From contig SUYI01000027.1 in NCBI GenBank assembly GCA_015060485.1, forward strand, positions 1-48,366: a DNA stretch of 48,366 nt, read 5' to 3'. The first letter of the stretch is position 1. Each line of letters begins with the position of its first letter. Under the pieces are notes generated by a model that worked only from the letters and a program-made list of their open reading frames with translations, had not been told where the DNA came from and did no database searches. A program made the position numbers and the translations under genes. This stretch comes from Prevotella sp. (lineage in GTDB: Bacteria; Bacteroidota; Bacteroidia; Bacteroidales; Bacteroidaceae). Of this stretch, positions 17,844 to 26,164 are shown one piece after another.

Positions 17844-18290
17844 CTACTCCATCATCTTGCAGATTTCTTCCAGATACTGTTGGTCTATATTGTCAAAGGT
17901 CGCAATTTCCTTGCTGTCAATGTCGAGGACGGCTATCATGTCCCCACTCCTTGAGAATACTGGAACCACAATCTCAGAGCGCGACAGGCTGCTACAGGCG
18001 ATATGTCCTGGGAACTGTTCGACATCAGGAACGATGAGGGTTCGTTGTTCTTTCCATGCCGTACCGCAGACACCCTTGCCGAATCCAATGTGCATACAGG
18101 CAACAGGTCCTTGGAATGGTCCTAAGACTAACTCACCATTTATCACACGATAGAATCCCGTCCACCAGAAACCCATTGTCTCGTGGATAGCTGCACTCAC
18201 GTTGGCCATCACTGCCACGCTATCCGTCTCACCTTCTATCAGAGCACGAATCTGCTCTGTAAGTAGTTGGTATTTCTCTGTCTTATCCAT
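17844..18290 (-). CDS. msrC: Free methionine-(R)-sulfoxide reductase (GAF-domain fRMsr)
   Basis: Reduces free methionine-R-sulfoxide, a repair step after oxidative damage. The 148 residues form a single GAF domain. The three conserved cysteines of the family are present: Cys65 (GPVACMHIGFGKGVCG), Cys75 in the same stretch and Cys99 (GHIACSSLSRSEIVVPVF). DIDSKEIATFD near the C-terminus is also a family signature. It has its own strong terminator and lies downstream of the phosphohexomutase, from which it is separated by a terminator hairpin and about 90 bases without a recognised promoter. The call is firm on the Cys pattern. Confidence 0.9.
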   Translation of the reverse strand: MDKTEKYQLLTEQIRALIEGETDSVAVMANVSAAIHETMGFWWTGFYRVINGELVLGPFQGPVACMHIGFGKGVCGTAWKEQRTLIVPDVEQFPGHIACSSLSRSEIVVPVFSRSGDMIAVLDIDSKEIATFDNIDQQYLEEICKMME

Positions 18291-18378
18291 AGTTTGCTTT
18301 TTAGTTCATTTATCACTTTCACATCAGCTGGCAGCCACAGGCTACGGGCGATTTGGGTCGGCCTATGAGGGCAGAACC

Positions 18379-18417
18379 AAAAAGAATTGGAAGAAATGCC
18401 GCGAAGCGATTCCTTCC
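18379..18417 (-). terminator. Terminator after the phosphohexomutase gene
   Basis: On the minus strand GGAAGGAAT pairs with ATTTCTTCC (one G-T pair) around a short GC-rich centre (18417-18389), followed by AATTCTTTTTGG. It lies about 30 bases past the stop codon. The remaining bases between here and msrC (18291-18378) show no further element that I can name. Confidence 0.6.
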
Positions 18418-18447
18418 AACACTTTTTACTCTATGTGAGATGAGCAA

Positions 18448-20193
18448 TCAGAGATTCAGGCTCTTCTTGATGGCCTCGATCTTGGTCTCAGCCTCCTTGA
18501 TGCAGCGCTCGTAATCGGCAGCACCCTTGAAGCTCGGGTTCTTCACCTCGGTATAGAATTTAATCTTCGGCTCGGTACCACTGGGACGGACGCTGACCTT
18601 GGTGCCATCCTCGCAGAACCACTGGAGCACGTTAGAAGTGTCGGGCATGTCGATCTTCTCAACGCTGCCGTCAGCCTTCTTAGCCTCGAGGCTCTTGAAG
18701 TCCTTAGCCAGAACTATCTTCGAACCACCCAGGTCCTTTGGAGGATTAGCGCGGAAGTCGGTCATCATCTGCTTGATCTCGTCCGCACCGGTCTTACCGG
18801 GACGAACCACGTTAATGGTCACCTCCTTCGAGAATCCGTACTCAGCGTAGATGTTCATCAGCAGGTCGTACAGTGTCATACCGTTGTCACGAGCCCATGC
18901 AGCAATCTCACAGATCAGACAGATGCTGGCAGGGGAGTCCTTATCGCGGACCTTGTCGAACGGCAGGAATCCGAACGACTCTTCACCACCACCGATATAT
19001 TTCTTCTTGCCTTCGTTGACGCGAATCTCGTTGGCAATCCACTTGAAGCCCGTGTAGCAGTCCATATACTCAACGTTGTTCTTCTTGGCAATCTCGGCAA
19101 TCACCTCTGTGGTAACGATAGTCTTTACGAGGAACTCGTTGCCCTTCAGCTGACCCAGCTTCTTCTTGTTGGCGATAATGTACCAAGAGAACATCATGCA
19201 GGTCTGGTTACCATTCAGAATCTCCCACTCGCCCTTAGCGTTGCGGCAGACGATGGCCAGACGGTCGGCATCGGGGTCGGAAGCGATGACGAGGTCGGCA
19301 TTCAGACGGGTTCCGAGCTTCATACCCAGTGTCATAGCCTCGGCATTCTCGGGGTTCGGGCTGACTACGGTTGGGAAGTTGCCGTCGATAACCATTTGCT
19401 CGGGAACGACGTGGATGTTCTGGAAACCCCAAGAGCGCAGTGCCTCAGGAATAATCACGCGGCCAGTACCGTGCATTGGAGAATAAACGATGTTCAGGTC
19501 CTTCTGACGCAGGATGACATCCTGATCGACCATAGCCTCCTTGACAGCCTGCAGGTAGTCCCAGTCCATCTCGCCACCGATGATGTCGATGAGCTCTTTG
19601 TTGCCTTCGAACTTCACGTCCTCGATCTTCACCTTGTTCACCTCGTCGATGATACCCTTGTCGTGTGGAGCCAGCACCTGAGCGCCATCGTCCCAGTAAG
19701 CCTTGTATCCGTTGTACTCACGTGGGTTGTGAGAAGCAGTAACATTCACACCAGCCTGACAGCCGAGCTGACGGATAGCGAATGAGATTTCCGGGGTAGG
19801 ACGCAGGCTCTCGAAGAGATAAACCTTGATGCCGTTGGCAGAGAAGATATCGGCAACAGTCTCAGCAAACATACGTCCGTTGTTTCGGCAGTCGTGACCA
19901 ACAACAACTGAGCACTGCTTGCCGGGGAATGCCTTCAGAATATAGTTGGCAAAACCCTGGGTAGCCATACCTACGATGTACTTGTTCATGCGGTTAGTAC
20001 CAGCTCCCATGATACCACGCAAGCCACCAGTACCAAACTCAAGGTTCTGATAGAAAGCGTCAATCAAATCAGTTTTGTCGGGATTGTCCAACATAGCCTG
20101 TACTTCCTTACGTGTCTCCTCATCAAAGGCAGGAGAGAGCCATTTCTTTGCCTGTGCCTCGCACTGAGCAATGAGCTGAGCGTTATTATCCAT
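18448..20193 (-). CDS. Phosphoglucomutase/phosphomannomutase family phosphohexomutase
   Basis: Interconverts hexose 1- and 6-phosphates through a phosphoserine enzyme, feeding sugar-nucleotide and glycogen metabolism. 581 residues in four domains: FGTGGLRGIMGAGTNRMN near residue 53, the phosphoserine loop NVTASHNPREYNGYK (Ser154), the metal loop DPDADRLAIV, the sugar-specificity loop GGGEESFGFLPFDKVRDKD, and the phosphate-binding loop VRPSGTEPKIKFY near the end. The length and TGGLRG signature match the long PGM2-type group found across Bacteroidetes, often labelled phospho-sugar mutase. Whether glucose or mannose phosphate is preferred cannot be told from sequence. Confidence 0.92.
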   Translation of the reverse strand: MDNNAQLIAQCEAQAKKWLSPAFDEETRKEVQAMLDNPDKTDLIDAFYQNLEFGTGGLRGIMGAGTNRMNKYIVGMATQGFANYILKAFPGKQCSVVVGHDCRNNGRMFAETVADIFSANGIKVYLFESLRPTPEISFAIRQLGCQAGVNVTASHNPREYNGYKAYWDDGAQVLAPHDKGIIDEVNKVKIEDVKFEGNKELIDIIGGEMDWDYLQAVKEAMVDQDVILRQKDLNIVYSPMHGTGRVIIPEALRSWGFQNIHVVPEQMVIDGNFPTVVSPNPENAEAMTLGMKLGTRLNADLVIASDPDADRLAIVCRNAKGEWEILNGNQTCMMFSWYIIANKKKLGQLKGNEFLVKTIVTTEVIAEIAKKNNVEYMDCYTGFKWIANEIRVNEGKKKYIGGGEESFGFLPFDKVRDKDSPASICLICEIAAWARDNGMTLYDLLMNIYAEYGFSKEVTINVVRPGKTGADEIKQMMTDFRANPPKDLGGSKIVLAKDFKSLEAKKADGSVEKIDMPDTSNVLQWFCEDGTKVSVRPSGTEPKIKFYTEVKNPSFKGAADYERCIKEAETKIEAIKKSLNL

Positions 20194-20234
20194 AATAGTT
20201 GTAATTAAAGTTTTAGACTTGTATGTAGTAAATG

Positions 20235-20268
20235 CAAAGATACTGATTCTTTTTTAAAATCAGTATCT
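20235..20268 (-). promoter_or_regulatory. Inverted repeat overlapping the phosphohexomutase promoter box
   Basis: An 11-bp perfect inverted repeat (20238-20248 with 20258-20268, 9-base spacer) overlaps the minus-strand box TATCTTTG (20242-20235). It could be an operator for the phosphohexomutase gene, a terminator for the upstream TPR gene, or both. There is no good T-run after it on the minus strand. Confidence 0.5.
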
Positions 20269-20291
20269 CTGCACGTAATTTTTGACTTTTT

Positions 20292-21503
20292 TTAATTATT
20301 GAGTTTCTTCAGCACGCGGTCAATCTCATCGAATTGTTTTCCCATATTCAGGTTCAAATAGATGCGGTAGAGTGCTGGCGCCCAGCGTATTTTGTCGTCG
20401 GGAGCCAGTTTCCGATAGGCCTCCATATAGGGCCGTGCATCGCAATAAAGCTTAACAAGCCTTGCATGGTTCTTGCGAGGTTCATTCTCGTTTTCAAGGA
20501 GCAAGGCGCGGTTCAAGTGTACCGTTGCAATATTAAAATAAGCCTCGGGCATGGTGTCGTTGACGGCAATGAGCTGTTCGCTGGTCCGAAGGCAGTCGTC
20601 GTAGTAGCCGGCATTGAGCTGGGCCACCGACTGTGCCAACAAGAACAACTGATTCTGCGGATTGACCTGCAGTCCCTGAGCCGTCAGTTTCAGCACACTA
20701 TCGTACTCGCCCCGCGAGGAATAAAAGTCGGCAAGTCGGGGGAAAAAGTAAGGATGCTCGGGAAATTCGTCGTAGCCCTGCCGGAGAGCGACTACCAATG
20801 CGGAATCGTTCTGCTGTAGTCGGTAAGCCTCACTGACATACTGCAATGTAAACTCACGCTTCGAGGAATCACGTAAAGCCAAGTCATGAAAGCAGAGTAT
20901 AGCATCGGGCTGTTGCAGTTTGTAGCCGCAGAATGTAGCCCAATAGGCGGCCTGTACCATCAGCGAGTCGCGCTTCAGGTAGTTGTAGCCCGTAAACAAT
21001 GGGTGGCGGTCTGCATCTATGTAAGTCTCGAAAAAGCTGTAGGCATCGGCATACTGCGCCTTGCGCACCTGAAACGTGCCACCATAATACAGGTTGCGGC
21101 GCAGAAGGTCCAGCTGGCGGGCATGATTCTCGCGGTATTCCGGACGCACACGGCCCTTTTTGTCTGGACGTGCGTCAAGAGTATCAAGTGACTCCGCAAT
21201 CTGGTAGAGTTTACGGATGAGACTGAAGAACTGCACCGTATCATACTTCTGCTTCAGATAGAGCTTCTCATTAGCAGACTCATACTGTTTTAACACCGCA
21301 TCATACCATGTGGCGTAAATGCGGGGATTCTGACGGTTGGCAGAGTCCTTAGCCAATAAACCCATCATCAGCTTTTCAGCCGACAACAGGTCATTGTCCT
21401 TACCGCTTTTGATATAGGTCCGTGCCTGACTAATCTCTTTCTTCTGAGCCTCGCATACCCACAACGCCAGCAAACAGAAGCAGACGGTGATTATCCTTCT
21501 CAT
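20292..21503 (-). CDS. Exported TPR-repeat protein of unknown function
   Basis: 403 residues with a signal peptide (MRRIITVCFCLLALWVCEAQ). The rest is almost entirely alpha-helical with repeated tetratricopeptide-like pairs, for example EYDSVLKLTAQGLQVNPQNQLFLLAQSVAQLNAGYYDDCLRTSEQLI split over residues 260-320. Such proteins act as periplasmic scaffolds; no enzyme motif is visible. It is the last gene of the leftward group bamD-rpoZ-DUF4293, 52 bases after DUF4293, so a role in the envelope is a reasonable guess but no more. A possible terminator lies beyond its stop. Confidence 0.75.
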   Translation of the reverse strand: MRRIITVCFCLLALWVCEAQKKEISQARTYIKSGKDNDLLSAEKLMMGLLAKDSANRQNPRIYATWYDAVLKQYESANEKLYLKQKYDTVQFFSLIRKLYQIAESLDTLDARPDKKGRVRPEYRENHARQLDLLRRNLYYGGTFQVRKAQYADAYSFFETYIDADRHPLFTGYNYLKRDSLMVQAAYWATFCGYKLQQPDAILCFHDLALRDSSKREFTLQYVSEAYRLQQNDSALVVALRQGYDEFPEHPYFFPRLADFYSSRGEYDSVLKLTAQGLQVNPQNQLFLLAQSVAQLNAGYYDDCLRTSEQLIAVNDTMPEAYFNIATVHLNRALLLENENEPRKNHARLVKLYCDARPYMEAYRKLAPDDKIRWAPALYRIYLNLNMGKQFDEIDRVLKKLNN

Positions 21504-21555
21504 CTTTTATACCTTATATAATATCATTAAACTGGCAATCACCAGCTTAACGCTA

Positions 21556-21906
21556 TTAACGAATCCTGTCGGCAGCACGTACCAACTTCTCGTCGTCAAG
21601 GATGGCCTTGCGTGCCATGAAGCAAAGTATGGCCGACACTAATGGCAGGGCAGCCGTCAGCGGCAATTGCTCAGAGAGTTGTCCCTGATGAATCAATACT
21701 GCCAAGACCACATACCATGCCAAGCAGCACAATATGGGAACAAGACAGAGGTTTGCCTGCACCTTACGGCGCTTGTACAGGAAGATAGTATATAGGCTAA
21801 CTGCCGACGCCAGCATCTGCAAAATGAAAAGCTGCCACGCCACAAAGAATACCATCCCCAGAATGACAACTGCCAAGAGGAATAACGATTGCTTACGCTG
21901 TATCAT
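21556..21906 (-). CDS. DUF4293 small membrane protein
   Basis: A 116-residue protein with four predicted membrane segments. The start MIQRKQSLFLL is the hallmark of DUF4293, a Bacteroidetes family normally encoded right after rpoZ. It overlaps rpoZ by 4 bases (ATGA), so translation is coupled. It ends with a charged cytoplasmic tail (ARKAILDDEKLVRAADRIR), also typical. It is somewhat shorter than most family members because the loop between the second and third segments is short. Function is unknown. Confidence 0.85.
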   Translation of the reverse strand: MIQRKQSLFLLAVVILGMVFFVAWQLFILQMLASAVSLYTIFLYKRRKVQANLCLVPILCCLAWYVVLAVLIHQGQLSEQLPLTAALPLVSAILCFMARKAILDDEKLVRAADRIR

Positions 21907-22253
21907 GACAGGCGGCTATCGTCAAATGACTGATTCTCGCGAGCAGGATCGCGCCAGTAAACTTTATCCTCCACGAACTCTTGAGTAGCCAGCAGTGAGG
22001 GCTTGGGAAGCTTCTCATAATAGCGTGAGATTTCAATCTGCTCACGATTTTCGAAGACCTCCTCGAGGGAATCGTTATAAGATGCGAATTCAGCGAGTTT
22101 CTTGCTGAGGTCGTCTTTGATCTGCATGCTAATCTGGTTGGCACGCTTGGCAATGATTGCTACACTCTCGTAGATGTTTCCGGTATCCTCACAGAGTTCC
22201 ATAATGTTGCGGGTCACGGTATTAACCGGTGCTTTTGATTTCTTGTAATCCAT
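21903..22253 (-). CDS. rpoZ: DNA-directed RNA polymerase omega subunit (Rpb6-like)
   Basis: A 116-residue Bacteroidetes-type omega. It assists assembly and stability of RNA polymerase by clamping the beta-prime C-terminus. The start MDYKKSKAPVNTVTRNI and the segment NIYESVAIIAKRANQIS, followed by helical LSKKLAEFASYNDSLEEVFENREQIEIS and the tail PSLLATQEFVEDKVYWRDP, are typical for the phylum. It lies 50 bases after bamD and overlaps DUF4293 by 4 bases; this bamD-rpoZ-DUF4293 order is common in Bacteroidetes and supports the call. Confidence 0.92.
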   Translation of the reverse strand: MDYKKSKAPVNTVTRNIMELCEDTGNIYESVAIIAKRANQISMQIKDDLSKKLAEFASYNDSLEEVFENREQIEISRYYEKLPKPSLLATQEFVEDKVYWRDPARENQSFDDSRLS

Positions 22254-22303
22254 CTTGTTTATTGAATATTTTGACTATTTACTATTTATATATTTCAACT
22301 GGT

Positions 22304-23131
22304 TTAGTCGCCAGTGATTTTCTTACATTTAGCAATGAACTTTTCAGCCGTCTTGCACTCTGCCGACTCAGGGAATTCGTTCAGGAAACCGTAACACTCA
22401 TCCTCGGCATCACGATAGCGGTCAACGCGTTTTTCCTCGGAGCTGTTCTGAGCCAGTTCGAACTTACTCTTCATGATAAGCAACGAGAATTTTTCACGCA
22501 GCGAGGTATAAGGATAGGACTTCAGGGCATTCTGAGCGGTAATGATGCACGACTCATAATTAGACTCCGTATTAGAGTTGATGTTACCGAAATAACCACC
22601 CAAATTGTAATACAACTCGGCAGAGAGGTATTCTTTCATAACAAGATTATCCTGAAGAATGAATAGTTTCCTTTGAGCTTCATCACGCAAAGGAGAGTCC
22701 GGGAAATAGTCCATGAAATTCTGATAAGCATTGATGGCGCCTATGGTTGACGCCTGGTCAAGGCGAGGGTCGGGCATACTCGCGTAGAGTGACTGTCCAA
22801 CATAGAACGATGCCTGCTCAGCAAAATCACCTTTCGGATAGCTTTGGAAATATTTCTTAAAAGTGGCACTTGCCGACTCGTAATCCCTATTGCAATATTC
22901 GGCCATAGCCAACATATAGAGGCTTTCCTGGGCGTTTTCCCTGCCTTTCTGCGCAGTAACCAGCTCAGAGAGCAACGTCACGGCATTATTGAATTTGCCC
23001 TGAGCAAAACACTGCTTGGCGTATTCATATTTATAAGTCTTGTCCTCAGACTTGTAAACGGTGTTAAACTCCGATGCACAACCCATAAAAAGCGCTGTCA
23101 TACTGAGGGCTATAATGCTATTTTTGTTCAT
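22304..23131 (-). CDS. bamD: Outer membrane assembly lipoprotein BamD
   Basis: An essential lipoprotein of the BAM complex that inserts beta-barrels into the outer membrane. 275 residues with lipobox FMGC (Cys18), then five TPR-like repeats: YKYEYAKQCFAQGKFNNAVTLL begins the first, YESASATFKKYFQSYPKGDFAEQASFY the second, and GAINAYQNFMDYFPDSPLRDEAQ the third. Spacing and the YP(K/D)S motifs match BamD/YfiO. The tail ends in a short Lys-rich segment. It heads the leftward group and has its own promoter divergent from uvrB. Confidence 0.93.
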   Translation of the reverse strand: MNKNSIIALSMTALFMGCASEFNTVYKSEDKTYKYEYAKQCFAQGKFNNAVTLLSELVTAQKGRENAQESLYMLAMAEYCNRDYESASATFKKYFQSYPKGDFAEQASFYVGQSLYASMPDPRLDQASTIGAINAYQNFMDYFPDSPLRDEAQRKLFILQDNLVMKEYLSAELYYNLGGYFGNINSNTESNYESCIITAQNALKSYPYTSLREKFSLLIMKSKFELAQNSSEEKRVDRYRDAEDECYGFLNEFPESAECKTAEKFIAKCKKITGD

Positions 23132-23150
23132 CTTTATCGATTTTGACGTG

Positions 23151-23181
23151 CAAAATTACGCATTTTCCACCGAAAACCAAA
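23151..23181 (-). promoter_or_regulatory. bamD promoter
   Basis: On the minus strand TTTG (23181-23178), 19 bases and TAATTTTG (23158-23151) match the consensus. The leader to the bamD ATG is about 14 bases. Confidence 0.65.
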
Positions 23182-23232
23182 GGTTTTTTGATAAAAATTA
23201 GAGATTTAGGCTGCTAATTAGGAAAAATTTCG

Positions 23233-23240
23233 TAATTTTG
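23233..23240 (+). promoter_or_regulatory. -7 element directly before uvrB
   Basis: TAATTTTG lies 7 bases before the uvrB ATG, so the mRNA would have almost no leader. No TTTG was found at the expected -33 position. Confidence 0.55.
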
Positions 23241-23247
23241 CATCATT

Positions 23248-25269
23248 ATGGATTTCCATTTAACATCCAAATACAAACCGACGGGCGATCAACCTGAGGC
23301 TATTCGTCAATTGACGGACGGCTTGGAACGTGGTGATCACGCTCAGGTGTTGTTAGGTGTCACAGGATCGGGCAAGACCTTTACGGTAGCCAATGTTATT
23401 GCCAACGTAAACAGACCTACTTTAATACTAAGTCACAACAAGACACTGGCAGCCCAGCTTTATGAAGAGATGAAGGGGTTCTTTCCCGAAAATGCCGTTG
23501 AGTATTATGTCAGTTATTATGACTATTACCAGCCAGAAGCATATCTGCCCGCCACAGACCTATACATTGAGAAGGACTTGGCCATCAACGAAGAGATTGA
23601 CAGACTCCGTCTTCGCGCCGTAAGTAGTTTAATGTCAGGACGAAAAGACGTCATCGTTGTATCTTCGATTTCGTGTATTTATGGTATGGGCAGCCCTATT
23701 TCTCTGAACGAAAATATCATTGAGATACACTGTGGACAAATCATTGAACGCAACGCTTTGTTAAGAAAATTAGTCAGTGCGCTCTATGTCCGCAACGATA
23801 TCGAACTGAAACGTGGCAATTTCCGTGTAAAAGGCGATACCATCGACATTGCCATCGCCTATAGCGAGGTAATACTCCGTGTTTCGTTCTGGGACGACGA
23901 GATAGATCGTATTGAGGAACTGGACTCCGTCACCATGCAACACATGGCCACCTTTGAAGAATATAAGCTCTACCCAGCCAACCTGTTCATGACGACAGAG
24001 GAGCAGACAAACAACGCAATCCGTCACATTCAGGACGATCTGGTGAAGCAGATTGCCTTCTTCGAGGAACAGGGCGACAACATAAAGGCCCAACGCATCA
24101 AGGAACGAGTAGAATACGACATGGAGATGATCAAGGAGCTGGGACACTGCTCGGGCATCGAGAATTATTCACGCTATTTTGACGGACGTGAGGCTGGTGA
24201 ACGCCCCTACTGCCTGTTGGACTTCTTCCCTGACGACTATTTGATGGTCATTGACGAGAGTCACGTCAGCGTGCCGCAGATTGGTGCTATGTATGGTGGC
24301 GACCGGGCCCGAAAGACGAATTTGGTAGAATACGCTTTCCGCCTGCCCGCCGCCTTCGACAACCGTCCCCTGACTTTCAACGAGTTCAAAGAGATGACCA
24401 ATCAGGTCATCTACGTCTCGGCGACGCCTGCCGACTACGAGTTGAACGAGGCCGAGGGCGTCGTTGTGGAACAACTGATACGCCCCACCGGACTGCTGGA
24501 TCCGGAGATAGAGGTGCGCCCCACGGAAAACCAGATAGACGACCTGATGGAGGAGATTCGCCAACGCATAGACCGCAAGGAACGCGTTCTTGTAACTACG
24601 CTGACAAAAAGGATGGCAGAGGAGCTGTCGGAATACTTGTTGAACCACGGTATCCATACAGCCTTCATCCATAGTGAAGTGACCACGCTGGAACGTGTAA
24701 AGATTTTGGAGAACCTGCGCAATGGCACCTACGACGTATTGGTTGGTGTCAACCTGCTACGTGAAGGACTCGACTTGCCGGAAGTATCGCTGGTGGCCAT
24801 ACTCGATGCTGATAAGGAAGGATTCCTGCGCAGTCACCGCAGTCTGACACAGACGGCAGGCCGCGCCGCCCGTAACGTCAACGGCAAAGTCATTATGTAT
24901 GCCGACATCATTACTGCCTCCATGCAGCTCACCATTGACGAGACTTTACGACGACGTACCAAACAGCTGAGATACAACGAGGAACACGGTATCACACCGA
25001 CACAAATCAAGAAGGCCCTCAATATTTCGCTGACTTCTGGCGACAGCAGTGATGCCAAGGAATTGCGACGTGCCATGCCGGGTGTCCAACCGGTTGCCGC
25101 CTTTGCCGCCGATCCCATTATTGAGCGTATGACACGTCCTCAACTCGAAAAGAGCATTGCCGAGACGAAGCGGCTGATGAAAGACGCAGCAAAACGTCTG
25201 GACTTCCTGCAGGCAGCCCAGTATCGCGACGAGATTATCAGGCTTGAGAAAGAGTTGGAACTTAAATAA
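23248..25269 (+). CDS. uvrB: Excinuclease ABC subunit B
   Basis: The damage-verifying helicase-like subunit of nucleotide excision repair. 673 residues with Walker A GVTGSGKT in the first 50 residues, LSHNKTLAAQLYEEMKGFFP, the beta-hairpin YYDYYQPEAYLP that inserts into DNA, the DEAH-like VIDESH, YVSATPADYE, LTKRMAEEL, VGVNLLREGLDLPEVSLV, and QTAGRAARN. A C-terminal UVR motif (AKRLDFLQAAQYRDEIIRLEKE) binds UvrC. Full length and all motifs are present. It is a single gene, divergent from bamD. The call is firm. Confidence 0.97.
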   Translation: MDFHLTSKYKPTGDQPEAIRQLTDGLERGDHAQVLLGVTGSGKTFTVANVIANVNRPTLILSHNKTLAAQLYEEMKGFFPENAVEYYVSYYDYYQPEAYLPATDLYIEKDLAINEEIDRLRLRAVSSLMSGRKDVIVVSSISCIYGMGSPISLNENIIEIHCGQIIERNALLRKLVSALYVRNDIELKRGNFRVKGDTIDIAIAYSEVILRVSFWDDEIDRIEELDSVTMQHMATFEEYKLYPANLFMTTEEQTNNAIRHIQDDLVKQIAFFEEQGDNIKAQRIKERVEYDMEMIKELGHCSGIENYSRYFDGREAGERPYCLLDFFPDDYLMVIDESHVSVPQIGAMYGGDRARKTNLVEYAFRLPAAFDNRPLTFNEFKEMTNQVIYVSATPADYELNEAEGVVVEQLIRPTGLLDPEIEVRPTENQIDDLMEEIRQRIDRKERVLVTTLTKRMAEELSEYLLNHGIHTAFIHSEVTTLERVKILENLRNGTYDVLVGVNLLREGLDLPEVSLVAILDADKEGFLRSHRSLTQTAGRAARNVNGKVIMYADIITASMQLTIDETLRRRTKQLRYNEEHGITPTQIKKALNISLTSGDSSDAKELRRAMPGVQPVAAFAADPIIERMTRPQLEKSIAETKRLMKDAAKRLDFLQAAQYRDEIIRLEKELELK

Positions 25270-25335
25270 ATTTAAAAATAAATGCTGAAAGATTAAAAAC
25301 GGCCTTCATTCTGCCCTATTGACAAAATTTATTTG

Positions 25336-25343
25336 TACTTTTG
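25336..25343 (+). promoter_or_regulatory. -7 element for the DUF4468-porin-menA unit
   Basis: TACTTTTG matches TAnnTTTG and lies 33 bases before the chosen DUF4468 start; the leader ends in a purine-rich AAAGAAAGAAAAG. Confidence 0.55.
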
Positions 25344-25376
25344 CACGAAATTTATCGAATTAAAAAGAAAGAAAAG

Positions 25377-26000
25377 ATGAAAAAGTTCTGGATTATACTT
25401 ATGGCTACCATGCCGATAGGCTTATGGGCACAAGACAATACTTGGGAGCTTCCTGAAGAAGAACAGCAGGAAGAAGTGGCTAAAACTGTCAAGGTCAATC
25501 CCGACGAAAAATATCTCCGTGGAGCTGTTCCTGTAGTCGACGGCAAAGTAGTTTTCACCACAACTATCGATGCTCCCGGCAAGAGCGCCACGGAAATTTA
25601 TACCATTCTGCACGACTATGTAGCCAAGATGGTCAAGGCCAAGAATCAGATTGAGAGTCGTATGGTGATTGAAGATACAGATAAAAACATGCTGGCAGCT
25701 ACTTTCGAAGAGTGGCTGGTGTTCAAGAATAATGCCTTCGTATTAGACCGCACCCGTTTGTATTTCCTGCTGGAAGTACAATGTGAGAATGGCAAGGCAA
25801 TTGTCACGATGTGTCGAATTCACTATTTGTATGAAGAGAACCGTAAGCCCCAACGTCTGAAGGCTGAGGAGTGGATTACAGATGATCTCGCAGTAAACAA
25901 GAAGAACACCAAGCTCTATCCGGTTTCTGCCAAGTTCCGCCGCAAGACCATTGACCGTAAGGACTTTATATTCAATAAATTTGAATCGCTACTGAAATGA
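25377..26000 (+). CDS. Exported DUF4468-like protein
   Basis: A 207-residue protein. I choose the ATG at 25377 (MKKFWIILMATMPIGLWAQ, a clear signal peptide) over an in-frame ATG at 25341, which lies on the promoter. The mature part begins with an acidic stretch (DNTWELPEEEQQEE) and continues into a mixed alpha/beta domain: VPVVDGKVVFTTTIDAPG, AKMVKAKNQIESRMVIED, AATFEEWLVFKNNAF, then ending KDFIFNKFESLLK. This pattern fits the DUF4468 family of exported Bacteroidetes proteins, function unknown. Its last codons overlap the next small gene by 4 bases. Confidence 0.7.
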   Translation: MKKFWIILMATMPIGLWAQDNTWELPEEEQQEEVAKTVKVNPDEKYLRGAVPVVDGKVVFTTTIDAPGKSATEIYTILHDYVAKMVKAKNQIESRMVIEDTDKNMLAATFEEWLVFKNNAFVLDRTRLYFLLEVQCENGKAIVTMCRIHYLYEENRKPQRLKAEEWITDDLAVNKKNTKLYPVSAKFRRKTIDRKDFIFNKFESLLK

Positions 26001-26164
26001 GTCTCAAAACACTTCGCAATTACTTGAATATCATCTTTATGCTTGTGGCCATCATAGGAGTAGCCTATTATCTGTTTGGCCATAAGGAGACAGGAACATA
26101 CATCATCCTGGCCTCTATGATTATCAAGTTCACCGAACTTGGGTTGAGAATTCTGAAATTATGA
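25997..26164 (+). CDS. Small membrane protein, 55 residues
   Basis: A 55-residue protein beginning MSLKTLRNYLNIIFMLVAI. Two hydrophobic segments (about residues 10-28 and 34-43) are joined by GHKETG, making a small hairpin-like membrane protein. Its ATG overlaps the DUF4468 stop (ATGA) and its TGA overlaps the porin ATG, so it is coupled on both sides, which argues strongly that it is translated. I do not recognise a named family. It may assist porin export or folding, or may simply be a conserved small membrane protein. Confidence 0.7.
   Translation: MSLKTLRNYLNIIFMLVAIIGVAYYLFGHKETGTYIILASMIIKFTELGLRILKL

Noticed and set aside
18300..18378. Possible RNA element between msrC and the phosphohexomutase terminator.
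   Set aside because: I could not find a stable fold or known riboswitch core, only short GC-rich stretches.
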